Assembly (NCBI GenBank): GCA_047601145.1
Contig: JASGJW010000001.1
Span: 248,001 to 312,000, forward strand
Source: UBA7672 sp047601145
GTDB lineage: Bacteria > Pseudomonadota > Alphaproteobacteria > Caulobacterales > Hyphomonadaceae
Direction: 5' to 3'
Length of the DNA stretch: 64,000 nt
Positions 52,597-62,150 of this stretch are shown here, piece after piece. Within the stretch, counting starts at the first letter, position 1, and every line of letters starts with the position of its first letter. A program made the position numbers and the translations under genes. Under the pieces are notes generated by a model. The model did no database searches, had not been told where the DNA came from, and saw only the letters and a list, made by a program, of their open reading frames with translations.

Positions 52597-53643
52597 ATGG
52601 CTTTAAGGATGCGTATCGCCCTCACAGCCGATCCGGAATTGCCCGTGCCGCCGAAACTCTATGGGGGGATTGAGCGGATCATCGACCTCTTGGCGCACGG
52701 TCTCGTTGCAAACGGCCACGACGTCACGGTCTTTGCACATCCCGATAGCGCAACCGCAGGTCGCCTGGCGGCGTGGCCGGGACGATCCAGCGGTTCACTC
52801 ATTGATACAACGCGCAACAGCGCGTTGCTCGCGGAAGAAGCCTTGCGCAAGCGGTTCGACATTATCCATAGCTTCTCGCGTATCGCCTACCTCGCGCCAA
52901 TACTGGCCTTGAACATCCCCAAGGTCATGACTTACCAGCGCGCCATCAGTCAGCGCTCAGTTCGCTGGGCTCACGCTCTCTCGCGCGGGACACTGTCATT
53001 TACTGCAATCAGCAAGTGGATGATGCAGCATGTCTCAGACAGCGGGACCTGGGACATGATCCCAAACGGCGTTTCGCTCGATGTTTACGGATATCAGCCT
53101 GTCGTGACGCGCGATGCCCCGCTGGTGTTTCTTGGCCGGATCGAGGAGATCAAAGGCCCGCACCTCGCCATCGAGATAGCGCGGCGGCTTGGCCGCCGCC
53201 TAATCATCGCTGGCAACATTCCCGAGGACAAGCGTGAGTGGGTCCAACAGCATGTCCTCTCCGGTGTCGATGGACAACTTGTCCAATATATTGGCCCTGT
53301 CGACGACGCGCAAAAGAACAAGCTGCTCGGCGAAGCTTCCGCCTTTCTCATGCCAATCCTATGGGATGAACCCTTTGGGATCGTCATGGCCGAAGCCATG
53401 GCTTGCGGAACGCCGATCTTGGGGCTGGAACGTGGAGCGGTCCCCGAAGTGGTCGAGGACGGGACAACAGGCTTTGTTCGAAAGACGGTTGATGAGCTCG
53501 TCATTGCCGCCGAACGCCTGGATACGCTCGATCGCTCGCTGTGCAGGAAACGGGTTGAACGCCTTTACAGTCAGCATGCGATTGTGGAGCAGTATCAGGC
53601 GCTCTATCGCCGCCGCATCCGTAGTGGAATGCAGGCAGCCTGA
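52597..53643 (+). CDS. GT4-family glycosyltransferase
   Basis: 348 aa; homologues usually begin at MRIALTADP (ATG 52609), so the true start may be four codons inside. PPKLYGGIERIIDLLAHGLV and TVFAHPDSATAG match the N-terminal half of this GT4 subgroup. The donor half has LVFLGRIEEIKGPHLAIEIA, ILWDEPFGIVMAEAMACGTP (E-x7-E region) and VPEVVEDGTTGFV. It lies in the plus-strand glycosyltransferase run. Confidence 0.87.
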   Translation: MALRMRIALTADPELPVPPKLYGGIERIIDLLAHGLVANGHDVTVFAHPDSATAGRLAAWPGRSSGSLIDTTRNSALLAEEALRKRFDIIHSFSRIAYLAPILALNIPKVMTYQRAISQRSVRWAHALSRGTLSFTAISKWMMQHVSDSGTWDMIPNGVSLDVYGYQPVVTRDAPLVFLGRIEEIKGPHLAIEIARRLGRRLIIAGNIPEDKREWVQQHVLSGVDGQLVQYIGPVDDAQKNKLLGEASAFLMPILWDEPFGIVMAEAMACGTPILGLERGAVPEVVEDGTTGFVRKTVDELVIAAERLDTLDRSLCRKRVERLYSQHAIVEQYQALYRRRIRSGMQAA

Positions 53644-53704
53644 ACGCATGATTTTGTCAGCCGCCCCTGCACTTTCCTTTTCCCGTCACTGCGACTGACT
53701 TCAA

Positions 53705-54850
53705 ATGCAGCGCGCGCTTTTCATAACTCACAAAAGCCATATCGGGACCGCGCCCGGCGGCGTCCAGACATGCACGCGTGAATTCATCCATACGCTGGAA
53801 GCGGCTCAGATTGATCTCGAAGTCGTCGAGATCACCCACGACATGTCCCCGCTCACAAGGCTCGCACGACAGGTGAATTCATCGCCCTTCCTTCGTCCCA
53901 TCAGCACGAGCTCCCTTAGTGAGATCGCGCAGCGGATCCAAAAGAGCGACGCTAGTCTGGTCTTTTTCAATCAGGTCGCGCTTGCCGGCGCCATTCCGCG
54001 CCTGCGCGCGCTTGAGCAGCACCGGACGATCAAGATTGCGCTCTCGCACGGATGCGAAATAACCGACCTGCTCCATCTTGTGCGTCTCAAGGATACCCTG
54101 CCCCTTTCCAGCCGGTTGCGGCCCACGGCCCGCTTTGCACTTGCAAACGTGCTCAGGGATGAAGTGCGCGCGCGACGCGATCTTGACGGCGTCGTATCGA
54201 TCAGCGCCTACGACGCTCAAACCGAAGGCTGGCTCGGGTCGCGCCAAGCCACATGGCTGCCAAGGATGGTAAGCCTTGCCGCCCTTGATTGGCGTCCGCA
54301 CGCTGATCGCTTCGGGTTTGTCGGGACGCTTGATCATGCACCCAACCTTGAAGGTCTCGAGGCCATCCTGGTCGCGATTGCCAGTTCAAAGTCTGAAGCG
54401 ATTCGCATTCGTATTGTCGGAGGTCCGGATCGCATCGGCCGATGGCTGGCCTCCCGCTTTCCATTTGTCGATTATCTTGGCACGCTGGACGACGCCGGCC
54501 TCAAGGCCGAGGCCTCGACCTGGCGGGCTTTTCTCAACCCGATCTTCTGCCAGGCGCGCGGCTGCAGCACCAAGGTCGCAACGGCGCTGTCCTGGGGCAT
54601 TCCGGTCGTGACGACCGAGTATGGTCGCAGAGGTTATGTCTGGTCAGATGGCTGTGTTATTGAAGCCGACACGCCTGCGGCCTTCGCGCGCCAGATGCTG
54701 GACTTGCTGAGCGAGGCAGGCGCACGACGGGCGCACGAGGGAGTGGCTGCCGCCGCTGCAAACTCGCCAAGCCTCACCGACGTTGCCGGCAAACTGCGGA
54801 ATTTCATCGACATCGTTGAAGCCTCCATTCGAGGCGCCGCCCCCGCATGA
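53705..54850 (+). CDS. GT4-like glycosyltransferase
   Basis: 381 aa. GT-B layout: THKSHIGTAPGGVQTCTREF near the N terminus, VFFNQVALAGAIPRLRAL, then FGFVGTLDHAPNLEGLEAIL and RIVGGPDRIGRWLA. The C-terminal donor site ends with GCSTKVATALSWGIPVVTTE. The E-x7-E motif is degenerate, as in several WbpH-like enzymes. The stop overlaps the next ATG (ATGA). Confidence 0.78.
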   Translation: MQRALFITHKSHIGTAPGGVQTCTREFIHTLEAAQIDLEVVEITHDMSPLTRLARQVNSSPFLRPISTSSLSEIAQRIQKSDASLVFFNQVALAGAIPRLRALEQHRTIKIALSHGCEITDLLHLVRLKDTLPLSSRLRPTARFALANVLRDEVRARRDLDGVVSISAYDAQTEGWLGSRQATWLPRMVSLAALDWRPHADRFGFVGTLDHAPNLEGLEAILVAIASSKSEAIRIRIVGGPDRIGRWLASRFPFVDYLGTLDDAGLKAEASTWRAFLNPIFCQARGCSTKVATALSWGIPVVTTEYGRRGYVWSDGCVIEADTPAAFARQMLDLLSEAGARRAHEGVAAAAANSPSLTDVAGKLRNFIDIVEASIRGAAPA

Positions 54851-56196
54851 CGCCCTTGCCTGACAAGCCTCCGCTGGAAGGATCGCATAGCCCGGGACGT
54901 ATCGACGATACTGTCCTGATCGTTTCTCCTCATTTCCCGCCTTCCACGCTTGCGGGCGTTCATCGTGCGCGGCATCTGGCGAAACATCTGCCGGCTCACG
55001 GCTGGCGGCCAGTGGTCATCCGCGTCGCCGAAGAGCACTACACCGAAACGCATGATCCTGCGATTTTGCTTCTAACGTCCCCGACCGTCGAGCAAGTCCG
55101 CACGAGGGCGATGCCAGCCAACCTGAGCAGGGCGTTCGGCATCGGCGATATCGGTCTGCGGGCTTACGCGGCCCTGGGTTCGGCGATTGCGAAGGCCGCC
55201 AGGCGGGAAAACGCAAAGGCGATCCTCATTACCGGCGCCCCCTTTTATCCGATGCTGCTGGCGGGCCGTCTGCGCCAACAACTGCGCCTCCCCGTGGTGC
55301 TCGACTTTCAGGATCCGTGGGTCAGCGCCGAGGGCGCAACACGTGCGTGGCTATCCAAGGGCCGCATGGCGCATCGTTTGTCACTCGCGCTGGAGCCACA
55401 TGCAGTTCGTTCAGCATCCTGGATCACCTCCGTCTCGCAAACTCAGAATGACGAAATGGCCGATCGCTATTCCTGGCTGGACCGCAAGCGGATGTCCGCT
55501 ATTCCGATCGGCGGCGATCCGGAAGACTTTGTGATCTCCCGGGGCATTTCGTTAGAGAACCGGGCGATCGATCTGGACACCCAACGGTTCAACCTTTGTT
55601 ACGTTGGCACTTTCCTGCCGCGCGCTGGCCCGATCGTGCGCACGATGTTCATGGCGGCTGCACTGCTGAAACAGGAGCGGCCGGATCTCGCCGCAAAACT
55701 GCGTTTTGTCTTTGTTGGAACCAGCAATCAGCCTCAGGGCCGCGTGGCGAGCGCATCAGCTCATCGCGTGTTGCCCATCGCCACTGAGGTCGGGGTTGAC
55801 GGCATGGTTGAGGAGTATCCTGCCCGCGTCCCCTTTGCCGAAGCCCTGAGGCTGAACGCCAACGCCGACGGATTGATGCTTCTGGGGTCGGATGAGCCTC
55901 ACTACACGGCTTCCAAGATCTATCCCGCGCTGATGTCGGGCAGGCCCTACATCTCGCTCTTTCACGCTCAGTCCAGTTCGCATGATATATTGAGCCGCAG
56001 CGGCGGGGGCGCGACCTTCGCCTTCAACGATCTGGCGCAGCTTCCGAACCTGGCGCCCGCAATCGCCGGGATGATCGTCCGGATGATCGAAAGTCCTGAA
56101 AGCTTCGGAAAGGCGGATACGGCCACTTACGCTCCCTATACCGCACAGGCGATTGCAGGCGAGTTTGCCGACGTGCTCAGGAAGGCCGCATCGTGA
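54847..56196 (+). CDS. GT4-like glycosyltransferase
   Basis: 449 aa overlapping the previous stop. LIVSPHFPPSTLAGVHRARH, ILITGAPFYPMLLAGRL and LDFQDPWVSAEG are typical of a GT-B subgroup common in exopolysaccharide loci. FNLCYVGTFLPRAGPIVRTM starts the donor half, and SDEPHYTASKIYPALMSGRP holds the donor-binding region. About 90 bases without a gene follow. Confidence 0.8.
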   Translation: MTPLPDKPPLEGSHSPGRIDDTVLIVSPHFPPSTLAGVHRARHLAKHLPAHGWRPVVIRVAEEHYTETHDPAILLLTSPTVEQVRTRAMPANLSRAFGIGDIGLRAYAALGSAIAKAARRENAKAILITGAPFYPMLLAGRLRQQLRLPVVLDFQDPWVSAEGATRAWLSKGRMAHRLSLALEPHAVRSASWITSVSQTQNDEMADRYSWLDRKRMSAIPIGGDPEDFVISRGISLENRAIDLDTQRFNLCYVGTFLPRAGPIVRTMFMAAALLKQERPDLAAKLRFVFVGTSNQPQGRVASASAHRVLPIATEVGVDGMVEEYPARVPFAEALRLNANADGLMLLGSDEPHYTASKIYPALMSGRPYISLFHAQSSSHDILSRSGGGATFAFNDLAQLPNLAPAIAGMIVRMIESPESFGKADTATYAPYTAQAIAGEFADVLRKAAS

Positions 56197-56284
56197 GCTT
56201 ATCACCAGGCGCCCGCCGCATCGGCACGATGATGCAGACCTGCCGCACCGCAGTGCGTGGATCCGTCGATAGCGCGGTCTGACA

Positions 56285-57484
56285 ATGCGGCTCGCCGTCC
56301 TCACGTCTCACCCCATCCAGTATTACGCACCCCTCTTTGCGCATCTGGCGACGAGGCTTGATTTGCACGTCTTCTTCGCTCACCAGCCCTCTGCTCAGCA
56401 ACAGGCTGATGCGGGCTTCGGGACCGCCTTCAATTGGGATGTCGATCTCACCTCGGGATATTCCCATTCTTTTCTGGAGAACGTCGCCAAGGCGCCGGAC
56501 GCGACGCGGTTTTCCGGATGCGATACGCCGGAAATTGGCGACAGACTTGCGGAGGGCAAGTTTGATGCAGTTCTCACTCTGGGATGGCATCTGAAGTCTT
56601 TGCTGCAGGGTGTGTGGGCTGCCAAACGCCAGGGCCTTCCTGTACTGGTGCGCGGCGATAGCCAGCTTTCGACGCCGCGCTCGGCGCTCAAGCGATGGGG
56701 CAAATCTGTCGTCTATCCTGCTTTTCTTCGGACGTTTGATGCAGCGCTCTATGTCGGCAAGCGCAGCCGCGCCTACTACGAATACTACAGCTATCCTTCT
56801 GACCGCCTGTTCAGTTCGCCTCATTGTGTGGACACCGAGCGTTTTCACAGCGCGGCAACAGAAGAGGCGCGCAACACGCTCAGAGTCCGTCTAGGCGTCG
56901 AGCCTGACGTGTTTCTCATCCTCTTTGTCGGCAAACTCGTTCCGCTCAAGCGACCGCTTGATGTGATCGAAGCCGCCAACGCGCTCCGGGCAGGAGGGGC
57001 CAAGGCTGAAGTGATGATCGCAGGCGCAGGAGAACTTGACGTCGCAATGAGAGAGAAGGCGGGCCTGCTAGGCGTGCCGCTTCATTCCCTGGGGTTCAAG
57101 AATCAATCCGAGATGCCATCGGTCTTCGCCGCAGCAGATGTCCTCGTCCTGCCATCGAGTCAGGAAACGTGGGGACTGGTGTGCAATGAGGCGCTCGCCT
57201 GCGGCAAACCCATCATTGTTTCCGATGAAGTCGGCTGCGCACCTGATCTGGCCGCCGACGGTCATGTCGGACGTATCTATCGGATGGGCGATGTCGATGG
57301 ATGCGCCCAGGCGCTGACCTCGCTTCTTGCTAGGCCCCCTTCTCTTGCCGAAATCGACAAGGTCTCCTCGCAGTGGACGATCGCGGCGGCGGCAGAAGGC
57401 GTATTGGAGGCTCTCGCCCGCACCTGCAGGCAAGGCCGCTCCGTCACGCGCGCCCCTGCCCCTGCGGACCGGTCGGGAGTATAG
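56285..57484 (+). CDS. GT4-family glycosyltransferase
   Basis: 399 aa. The N terminus LAVLTSHPIQYYAPLFAHLA and the VDLTSGYSHSFLEN region match a GT4 subgroup of exopolysaccharide clusters. Donor half: VFLILFVGKLVPLKRPLDVI, VLVLPSSQETWGLVCNEALA (E-x7-E) and GCAPDLAADGHVGRIY. A short Pro/Arg-rich tail ends the protein. A 43-base gap separates it from the acetyltransferase gene. Confidence 0.88.
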   Translation: MRLAVLTSHPIQYYAPLFAHLATRLDLHVFFAHQPSAQQQADAGFGTAFNWDVDLTSGYSHSFLENVAKAPDATRFSGCDTPEIGDRLAEGKFDAVLTLGWHLKSLLQGVWAAKRQGLPVLVRGDSQLSTPRSALKRWGKSVVYPAFLRTFDAALYVGKRSRAYYEYYSYPSDRLFSSPHCVDTERFHSAATEEARNTLRVRLGVEPDVFLILFVGKLVPLKRPLDVIEAANALRAGGAKAEVMIAGAGELDVAMREKAGLLGVPLHSLGFKNQSEMPSVFAAADVLVLPSSQETWGLVCNEALACGKPIIVSDEVGCAPDLAADGHVGRIYRMGDVDGCAQALTSLLARPPSLAEIDKVSSQWTIAAAAEGVLEALARTCRQGRSVTRAPAPADRSGV

Positions 57485-57527
57485 GAATGCCTTTCCAGCC
57501 TAATCTGACTGGCTCCGGCGGCGATAA

Positions 57528-58097
57528 ATGACGGCTCCTGACGAGAACACCCGCTCTGCACGTATCGACATTGCCGCCAATCGGGCAGCGCAAAAATGGA
57601 CGCGCGGTGAACTGATCGGGCGGGCGCTGTGGGAGGTACTGCAAGGCCCGCTTTTTTCATGGACGCCGCGGCCGCTGTGGGCCTGGCGTCGCATGATCCT
57701 TCGAATGTTCGGCGCGCGTATCGGCTCAAACGTTAACATCCACCCGACTGCCCGCATCGCGATACCCTGGAAGCTGACCGTGAAGGATTTCGCGGCAATC
57801 GGGGATTGCGCGCGGATTTACAACCTCGGCGAGATTACAATTGGAAAGAACGCCACTGTATCCCAACATGCGCACCTGTGCGCGGGCAGCCACGACTTCC
57901 GCGATCCAGCCATGACGCTCCTCAAACTGCCGATCTTCATCGACGACGGTGCTTGGGTGTGTGCAGATGCGTTCGTGGGACCGGGAGTTCGCGTCCATCA
58001 GGGCGCGGTTGTGGGGGCGCGGGCGGTTGTCATGCGGGATGTCGACAGCAATTCCGTCGTCGCTGGCAATCCGGCGGCGATCGTAGGATCCCGATGA
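57528..58097 (+). CDS. WcaF-like hexapeptide-repeat acetyltransferase
   Basis: 189 aa. N-terminal LIGRALWEVLQGPLFSW and RPLWAWRRMILRMFGARIG, then the left-handed beta-helix repeats (NVNIHPTARIAIPWKLTVKD, ARIYNLGEITIGKNATVS) with the catalytic QHAHLCAGSHD segment. It ends VVAGNPAAIVGSR. This is the pattern of WcaF/colanic-acid-type O-acetyltransferases acting on sugar or polymer intermediates. It overlaps the next glycosyltransferase by 4 bases. Confidence 0.9.
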   Translation: MTAPDENTRSARIDIAANRAAQKWTRGELIGRALWEVLQGPLFSWTPRPLWAWRRMILRMFGARIGSNVNIHPTARIAIPWKLTVKDFAAIGDCARIYNLGEITIGKNATVSQHAHLCAGSHDFRDPAMTLLKLPIFIDDGAWVCADAFVGPGVRVHQGAVVGARAVVMRDVDSNSVVAGNPAAIVGSR

Positions 58098-59017
58098 GCA
58101 ACCCGATCCAGGTGACGGTGGTTGTGCCGGTCAAGAACGAGGAGGTGATGCTTGACGCATGCCTCTGCAGGCTGAAGCGTTTCTCCGAAGTGATCGTTGT
58201 TGATTCAGGAAGCGAAGACCGGACGCTGGACATCGCACGGGCTCACGGCGCCAGAATTCTGGAATTTCGCTGGGACGGGCGCTACCCCAAGAAGCGCAAC
58301 TGGGTGCTGCTGAACGAAAAGCTTGCAAACCCGTGGGTCCTCTTCCTTGACGCCGACGAACTTGTCTCTGACGCCTTCTGCGAAGCTGTTGCGCGCGCCA
58401 TCTCGAGCAATGCCCATGTCGGTTACTGGCTACACTACACGAACTACTTTCTCGGCCGGCCTTTGCGTCACGGCGTTGCTCAAAGAAAGCTTGCCCTCTT
58501 CAAGGTGGGCGCCGGGTTCTACGAGCGGATCGAGGAAGATAGTTGGAGCAGGCTCGATATGGAGGTGCATGAGCACCCCGTCATCGAGGGGCCAGTCGGC
58601 GAGATCGCAGAAAAGATAGATCATCGTGATGACCGCGGCGTCCTGCGCTTCATCGATCGCCATCGCGATTATGCTCAATGGGAGGCGAAGCGGGCCAAGG
58701 CCCTTGAGCCTCAGCTTGCCAATGCAGCCTCCCAACTGACGTCGCGTCAGCGCTTCAAGTATCGCAGACTGCAAAGCTGGTGGTTTCCCTACGCCTATTT
58801 CTGCGCACAATATTTCCTGAAGTTTGGCTTTCTCGATGGCCATGCGGGCCTGCAGTACGCACAGCTTAAGTTCTGGTATTTTTCCACTGTTCGGCTTCTT
58901 CTTCGGGAGAACGCGTCCAAACGCGTCACCGAGACACGCAGCCAGGAGCGGAAAAATGATCTTCCTGGCGCTCGCCCGCTTTCTGCTGGCGCTCCTGGAC
59001 CGACGCCAGACGCCTAG
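58094..59017 (+). CDS. GT2-family glycosyltransferase (WaaE/KdtX-like)
   Basis: About 307 aa from ATG 58094 overlapping the acetyltransferase stop. VTVVVPVKNEEVMLDACL, EVIVVDSGSEDRTLDIARAH, FRWDGRYPKKRNWVL and the metal site WVLFLDADELVSDAF mark the WaaE-like GT2 subgroup. Hydrophobic helices near residues 240-290 may anchor it to the membrane. It ends 21 bases before the nucleotidyltransferase gene. Confidence 0.87.
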   Translation: MSNPIQVTVVVPVKNEEVMLDACLCRLKRFSEVIVVDSGSEDRTLDIARAHGARILEFRWDGRYPKKRNWVLLNEKLANPWVLFLDADELVSDAFCEAVARAISSNAHVGYWLHYTNYFLGRPLRHGVAQRKLALFKVGAGFYERIEEDSWSRLDMEVHEHPVIEGPVGEIAEKIDHRDDRGVLRFIDRHRDYAQWEAKRAKALEPQLANAASQLTSRQRFKYRRLQSWWFPYAYFCAQYFLKFGFLDGHAGLQYAQLKFWYFSTVRLLLRENASKRVTETRSQERKNDLPGARPLSAGAPGPTPDA

Positions 59018-59038
59018 CCCTTGTTCCTGACAGAGTAG

Positions 59039-60346
59039 ATGTCACCTAGTTCCCCGCCTCCCGCGTTTGAAAGTCTCGCACCCAGAGAGGATGCGACCGC
59101 AAGGCTGCTTCTCCTGCTCGCAAAAGAAGACTTGCCCGAGCATCAGAAGACGGAAGCGCGTGCGCTTGCGAGCGGGATCGCGGACTGGGATGAATTCGTT
59201 GCGATCGCGTCGAAAAAATTCATCGTTACGTTCGTTCACCGCCACCTCAGCGCCCATGCGGATGACCTTGTTCCCGCAGGGGCGATGCAGGACATGAAGG
59301 CTCGGGCGCATGCAAGCACGCTATCGAGCCTCAAAATCGTCGGCGCGCAGATCGCGTTTCACAAACGCTGCATCGCCCCCATCAACGCCAGTTATGCCTA
59401 CGTGAAGGGAGTAACGCTCGCGCGACAGTTCCTCCGAAACTTTGGCGACCGACCAGGACGCGACATCGACATCCTGGTTGCAGATGCGGATTTCGGAAGA
59501 GTGCTCAAGACCGCCTTGTCGTGCGGATACCGCATTCACTATGACGGCAAGATCCGCACGCCGGATGAAGGCCTCCGCGAACTGCCTTTTCTTGCAAGGT
59601 ATGCTGATGTGGTTTCGATCATCGGGGACGAGTTCATCCCGATTGAGATTCACCGGCGTCTGGACAAGCTCAGCCTAAATTTCGATTTGACGCGAATGAT
59701 CTCAACTGCCGAGACAGTTATCCTGGCTGGAACGCCTCTGAAGACCCTGTCGGGGCCCCAGCACTTCGTCTACGTCGCCTACCATCATTCGCGACACTTC
59801 TGGTCGTCCCTCCACTGGGTCGCAGATATCGACGCCATGTTGCGTTCATCGCGTTGCGATCGCGCCGAAATCCTGGACATCGCCGATGAGATTGGCATTC
59901 GTCCGACCGTCGAGGCGGCGTTTGAATTTCAGGACCTTTTGTCCCGCCCGGGTTTATGGGGCGCTTCCATTCCCCTCGATACCGGCGGCGGTCAGTTCCT
60001 GAAGGCGTGCCTTCTAAATCTCGATCAGGACCTTGATTTCGAGAAGCAGCTTCGTGTTGGCATGCCGTTCAGCGACTTCATGTCGGCCTGGCAGATCTCT
60101 CCTGGTCGACACAACGACCTTTGGGTCAATACATGGCGGCGGCGTCTGCGTCCGAGCGTTTCCCAATATCTCGACCGCCCACATCCTCCCTCGCTCTACT
60201 GGGTCTATTCGCTGAGAAATCTTCTCGACCTTGGCAGGAACGCCCTCCTGCGCACTTCGGGCGTCGGAAGGCATCGGCCTGGCGCGTCCGGAGCAGGGTC
60301 TTCCTCCGCACCACCGGCCGACCGATCCAATGGAACGCTGACGTGA
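59039..60346 (+). CDS. Second nucleotidyltransferase (PF14907-type)
   Basis: 435 aa, same family pattern as the RiPP-operon enzyme: YVKGVTLARQFLRNFGDRPG followed by RDIDILVADADFG (DID at about residues 142-144), and FIPIEIHRRLDKLS. Its identity to 14638-15804 seems limited, so it is a distant relative. The stop overlaps the GTG start of an ABC exporter gene, so the two are coupled. Such pairs occur in RiPP as well as glycan loci; which applies here is open. Confidence 0.78.
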   Translation: MSPSSPPPAFESLAPREDATARLLLLLAKEDLPEHQKTEARALASGIADWDEFVAIASKKFIVTFVHRHLSAHADDLVPAGAMQDMKARAHASTLSSLKIVGAQIAFHKRCIAPINASYAYVKGVTLARQFLRNFGDRPGRDIDILVADADFGRVLKTALSCGYRIHYDGKIRTPDEGLRELPFLARYADVVSIIGDEFIPIEIHRRLDKLSLNFDLTRMISTAETVILAGTPLKTLSGPQHFVYVAYHHSRHFWSSLHWVADIDAMLRSSRCDRAEILDIADEIGIRPTVEAAFEFQDLLSRPGLWGASIPLDTGGGQFLKACLLNLDQDLDFEKQLRVGMPFSDFMSAWQISPGRHNDLWVNTWRRRLRPSVSQYLDRPHPPSLYWVYSLRNLLDLGRNALLRTSGVGRHRPGASGAGSSSAPPADRSNGTLT

Positions 60347-62136
60347 ACCGGCTTCAGAAGATCCTTTACATCTGGGCTCAGACCGGCGCGCTTTTGAAGA
60401 AAGCCTGTCCGGGGCTCAGTATTGTCGTGGCGGTCATAACCCTGGCCGAAGCGGTCGTTGGCATCGGGTCGCTTTATGCGGTCAAGCTCCTTGTTGACGC
60501 AATTTCCGGGAACATCACGACACTTCGGACCGGCGGGATCTGGACGATCCTGCCCATTCTGGGCTTCACCGGCGGCGTCATCGTCCTTACCGTCTTTCTG
60601 CAGAATATCGGGAATGTGCTCCGCATGCGCCAAGGGATGGCGGTCGGCGAGTACGTCGATCGCGAAATGCACGACAAGGCCATTTCCGTCGATCTCAAAT
60701 TCTACGAGAGTCCGCTTTACTATGATGCGCTGCAACGCGCTCGCCAGGGCTCGCAACGCCCGGCGCAGATCATCTCCAACGTCACGCTCACGCTCAGGGC
60801 CGCGCTTGAGCTCGCCGCCGTATTTGTGCTGCTCGCAGCGATCGACCTCTTACTAATCCCGATACTGCTTCTGCCCGTTGCGGCAGCCCTTCTGGTCCGT
60901 CTTCACTACACGCGCAAGCTCTTCAACTGGCGAATGTCTCACGTGCAGCTTGAAAGGCGAACGAGCTATCTCGACTGGATGCTGACATCCGCCAACCACG
61001 CAAAAGAGCTTCGTCTAAATCGCGTTGGCCGCTTTCTGCGTGACCAACACCGCAAGCTGAAAGTGCAGATTCGCGAAGGGCATCTCGGGATCGAGCGAAC
61101 GCGGATGTGGACGGAATTTGCCGTCACCTTGCTTGGCGCTGCGGTATTCATCGGCACAAGCGCCTGGCTGCTCGAGCAGTCGTTTTCCCAGCAGCGGCCG
61201 ATTGGCGATGTTGTCCTGTTCGTGCTGCTGCTCCGCCGTTCAGAAGGGGGCGGTACGGCGCTGGTCGGCAACATCTCGAAGATTGTCGATGATCACCTCT
61301 ACCTGAAGAGCATGTTCGACTTCCTGTCGATTTCGCCTGTCATCAAGGCCCCGCCGCACCCAACACCCATCCCGCAGGAGCTGACCAGCGGCATTCGATT
61401 GTCGAACGTCTCGTTTGTCTATGAAGGCGCAGACGAACCTGCACTCAAGGACGTGTCGCTGGAAGTGCGTCCCGGCCAGATGGTGGCGCTGGTCGGCGAG
61501 AACGGTTCGGGCAAGACAACCCTGATCAAGCTCATGACCCGGCTTTACGAACCTACGGGCGGAGCAATTACGCTCGATGGCGCGGATATTAGGTCATTTG
61601 ACCCCGATGCCTATCGCAAACTCTTCAGCGTGATCTTCCAGGACTATGCGGGCTACGCAGAAACTGCCGGAGAGAACATCCGGTTCGGAGACGTCGACCT
61701 GCCTGAACCGGCAAAACATATTCGCGAGGCGGCGCAACGCGCGGGCGCTGCCAATTTCATTGAGCGCCTGCCTCAGTCCTACGATACGCCTCTGACCAAG
61801 CTGTTCGACAATGGCAGGGACCTCAGCATCGGTCAGTGGCAACGCATCGCCCTTGCCCGTGCATTCTATCCCCACTCGAAGATCCTCATTCTTGATGAAC
61901 CGACAAGCGCGGTCGACGCAAAGGCCGAGTATGAGCTTTTCGAGGACTTCAGAGCGCGGATCGGCGGACGGAGCGCACTGGTCATCAGCCATCGGCTCTC
62001 AACGATCAGGATGGCGGATTATACCTATGTGATGGAGAATGGCCGCATCATTGAGCACGGCTCACACGATGACCTCATCGCTGCAGGCGGCAAATATGCC
62101 GATCTCTTCGAAAAGCAAGCGCAGAACTACCGTTAG
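60343..62136 (+). CDS. ABC exporter (fused membrane and ATPase domains)
   Basis: About 597 aa from GTG 60343; the open frame extends upstream inside the previous gene. Six membrane segments in the first 300 residues precede a nucleotide-binding domain with Walker A VGENGSGKTTLIK, Q-loop FQDYAGYAE, signature LSIGQWQRIALARAF, Walker B ILILDEPTSAVD and ISHRLSTIR. MsbA-like half-transporter layout. Cargo is unknown: a lipid-linked glycan, or a peptide from the lasso-like operon 40 kb away, which lacks its own transporter gene. Confidence 0.9.
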   Translation: MNRLQKILYIWAQTGALLKKACPGLSIVVAVITLAEAVVGIGSLYAVKLLVDAISGNITTLRTGGIWTILPILGFTGGVIVLTVFLQNIGNVLRMRQGMAVGEYVDREMHDKAISVDLKFYESPLYYDALQRARQGSQRPAQIISNVTLTLRAALELAAVFVLLAAIDLLLIPILLLPVAAALLVRLHYTRKLFNWRMSHVQLERRTSYLDWMLTSANHAKELRLNRVGRFLRDQHRKLKVQIREGHLGIERTRMWTEFAVTLLGAAVFIGTSAWLLEQSFSQQRPIGDVVLFVLLLRRSEGGGTALVGNISKIVDDHLYLKSMFDFLSISPVIKAPPHPTPIPQELTSGIRLSNVSFVYEGADEPALKDVSLEVRPGQMVALVGENGSGKTTLIKLMTRLYEPTGGAITLDGADIRSFDPDAYRKLFSVIFQDYAGYAETAGENIRFGDVDLPEPAKHIREAAQRAGAANFIERLPQSYDTPLTKLFDNGRDLSIGQWQRIALARAFYPHSKILILDEPTSAVDAKAEYELFEDFRARIGGRSALVISHRLSTIRMADYTYVMENGRIIEHGSHDDLIAAGGKYADLFEKQAQNYR

Positions 62137-62150
62137 CTTCGCCGACTGAA

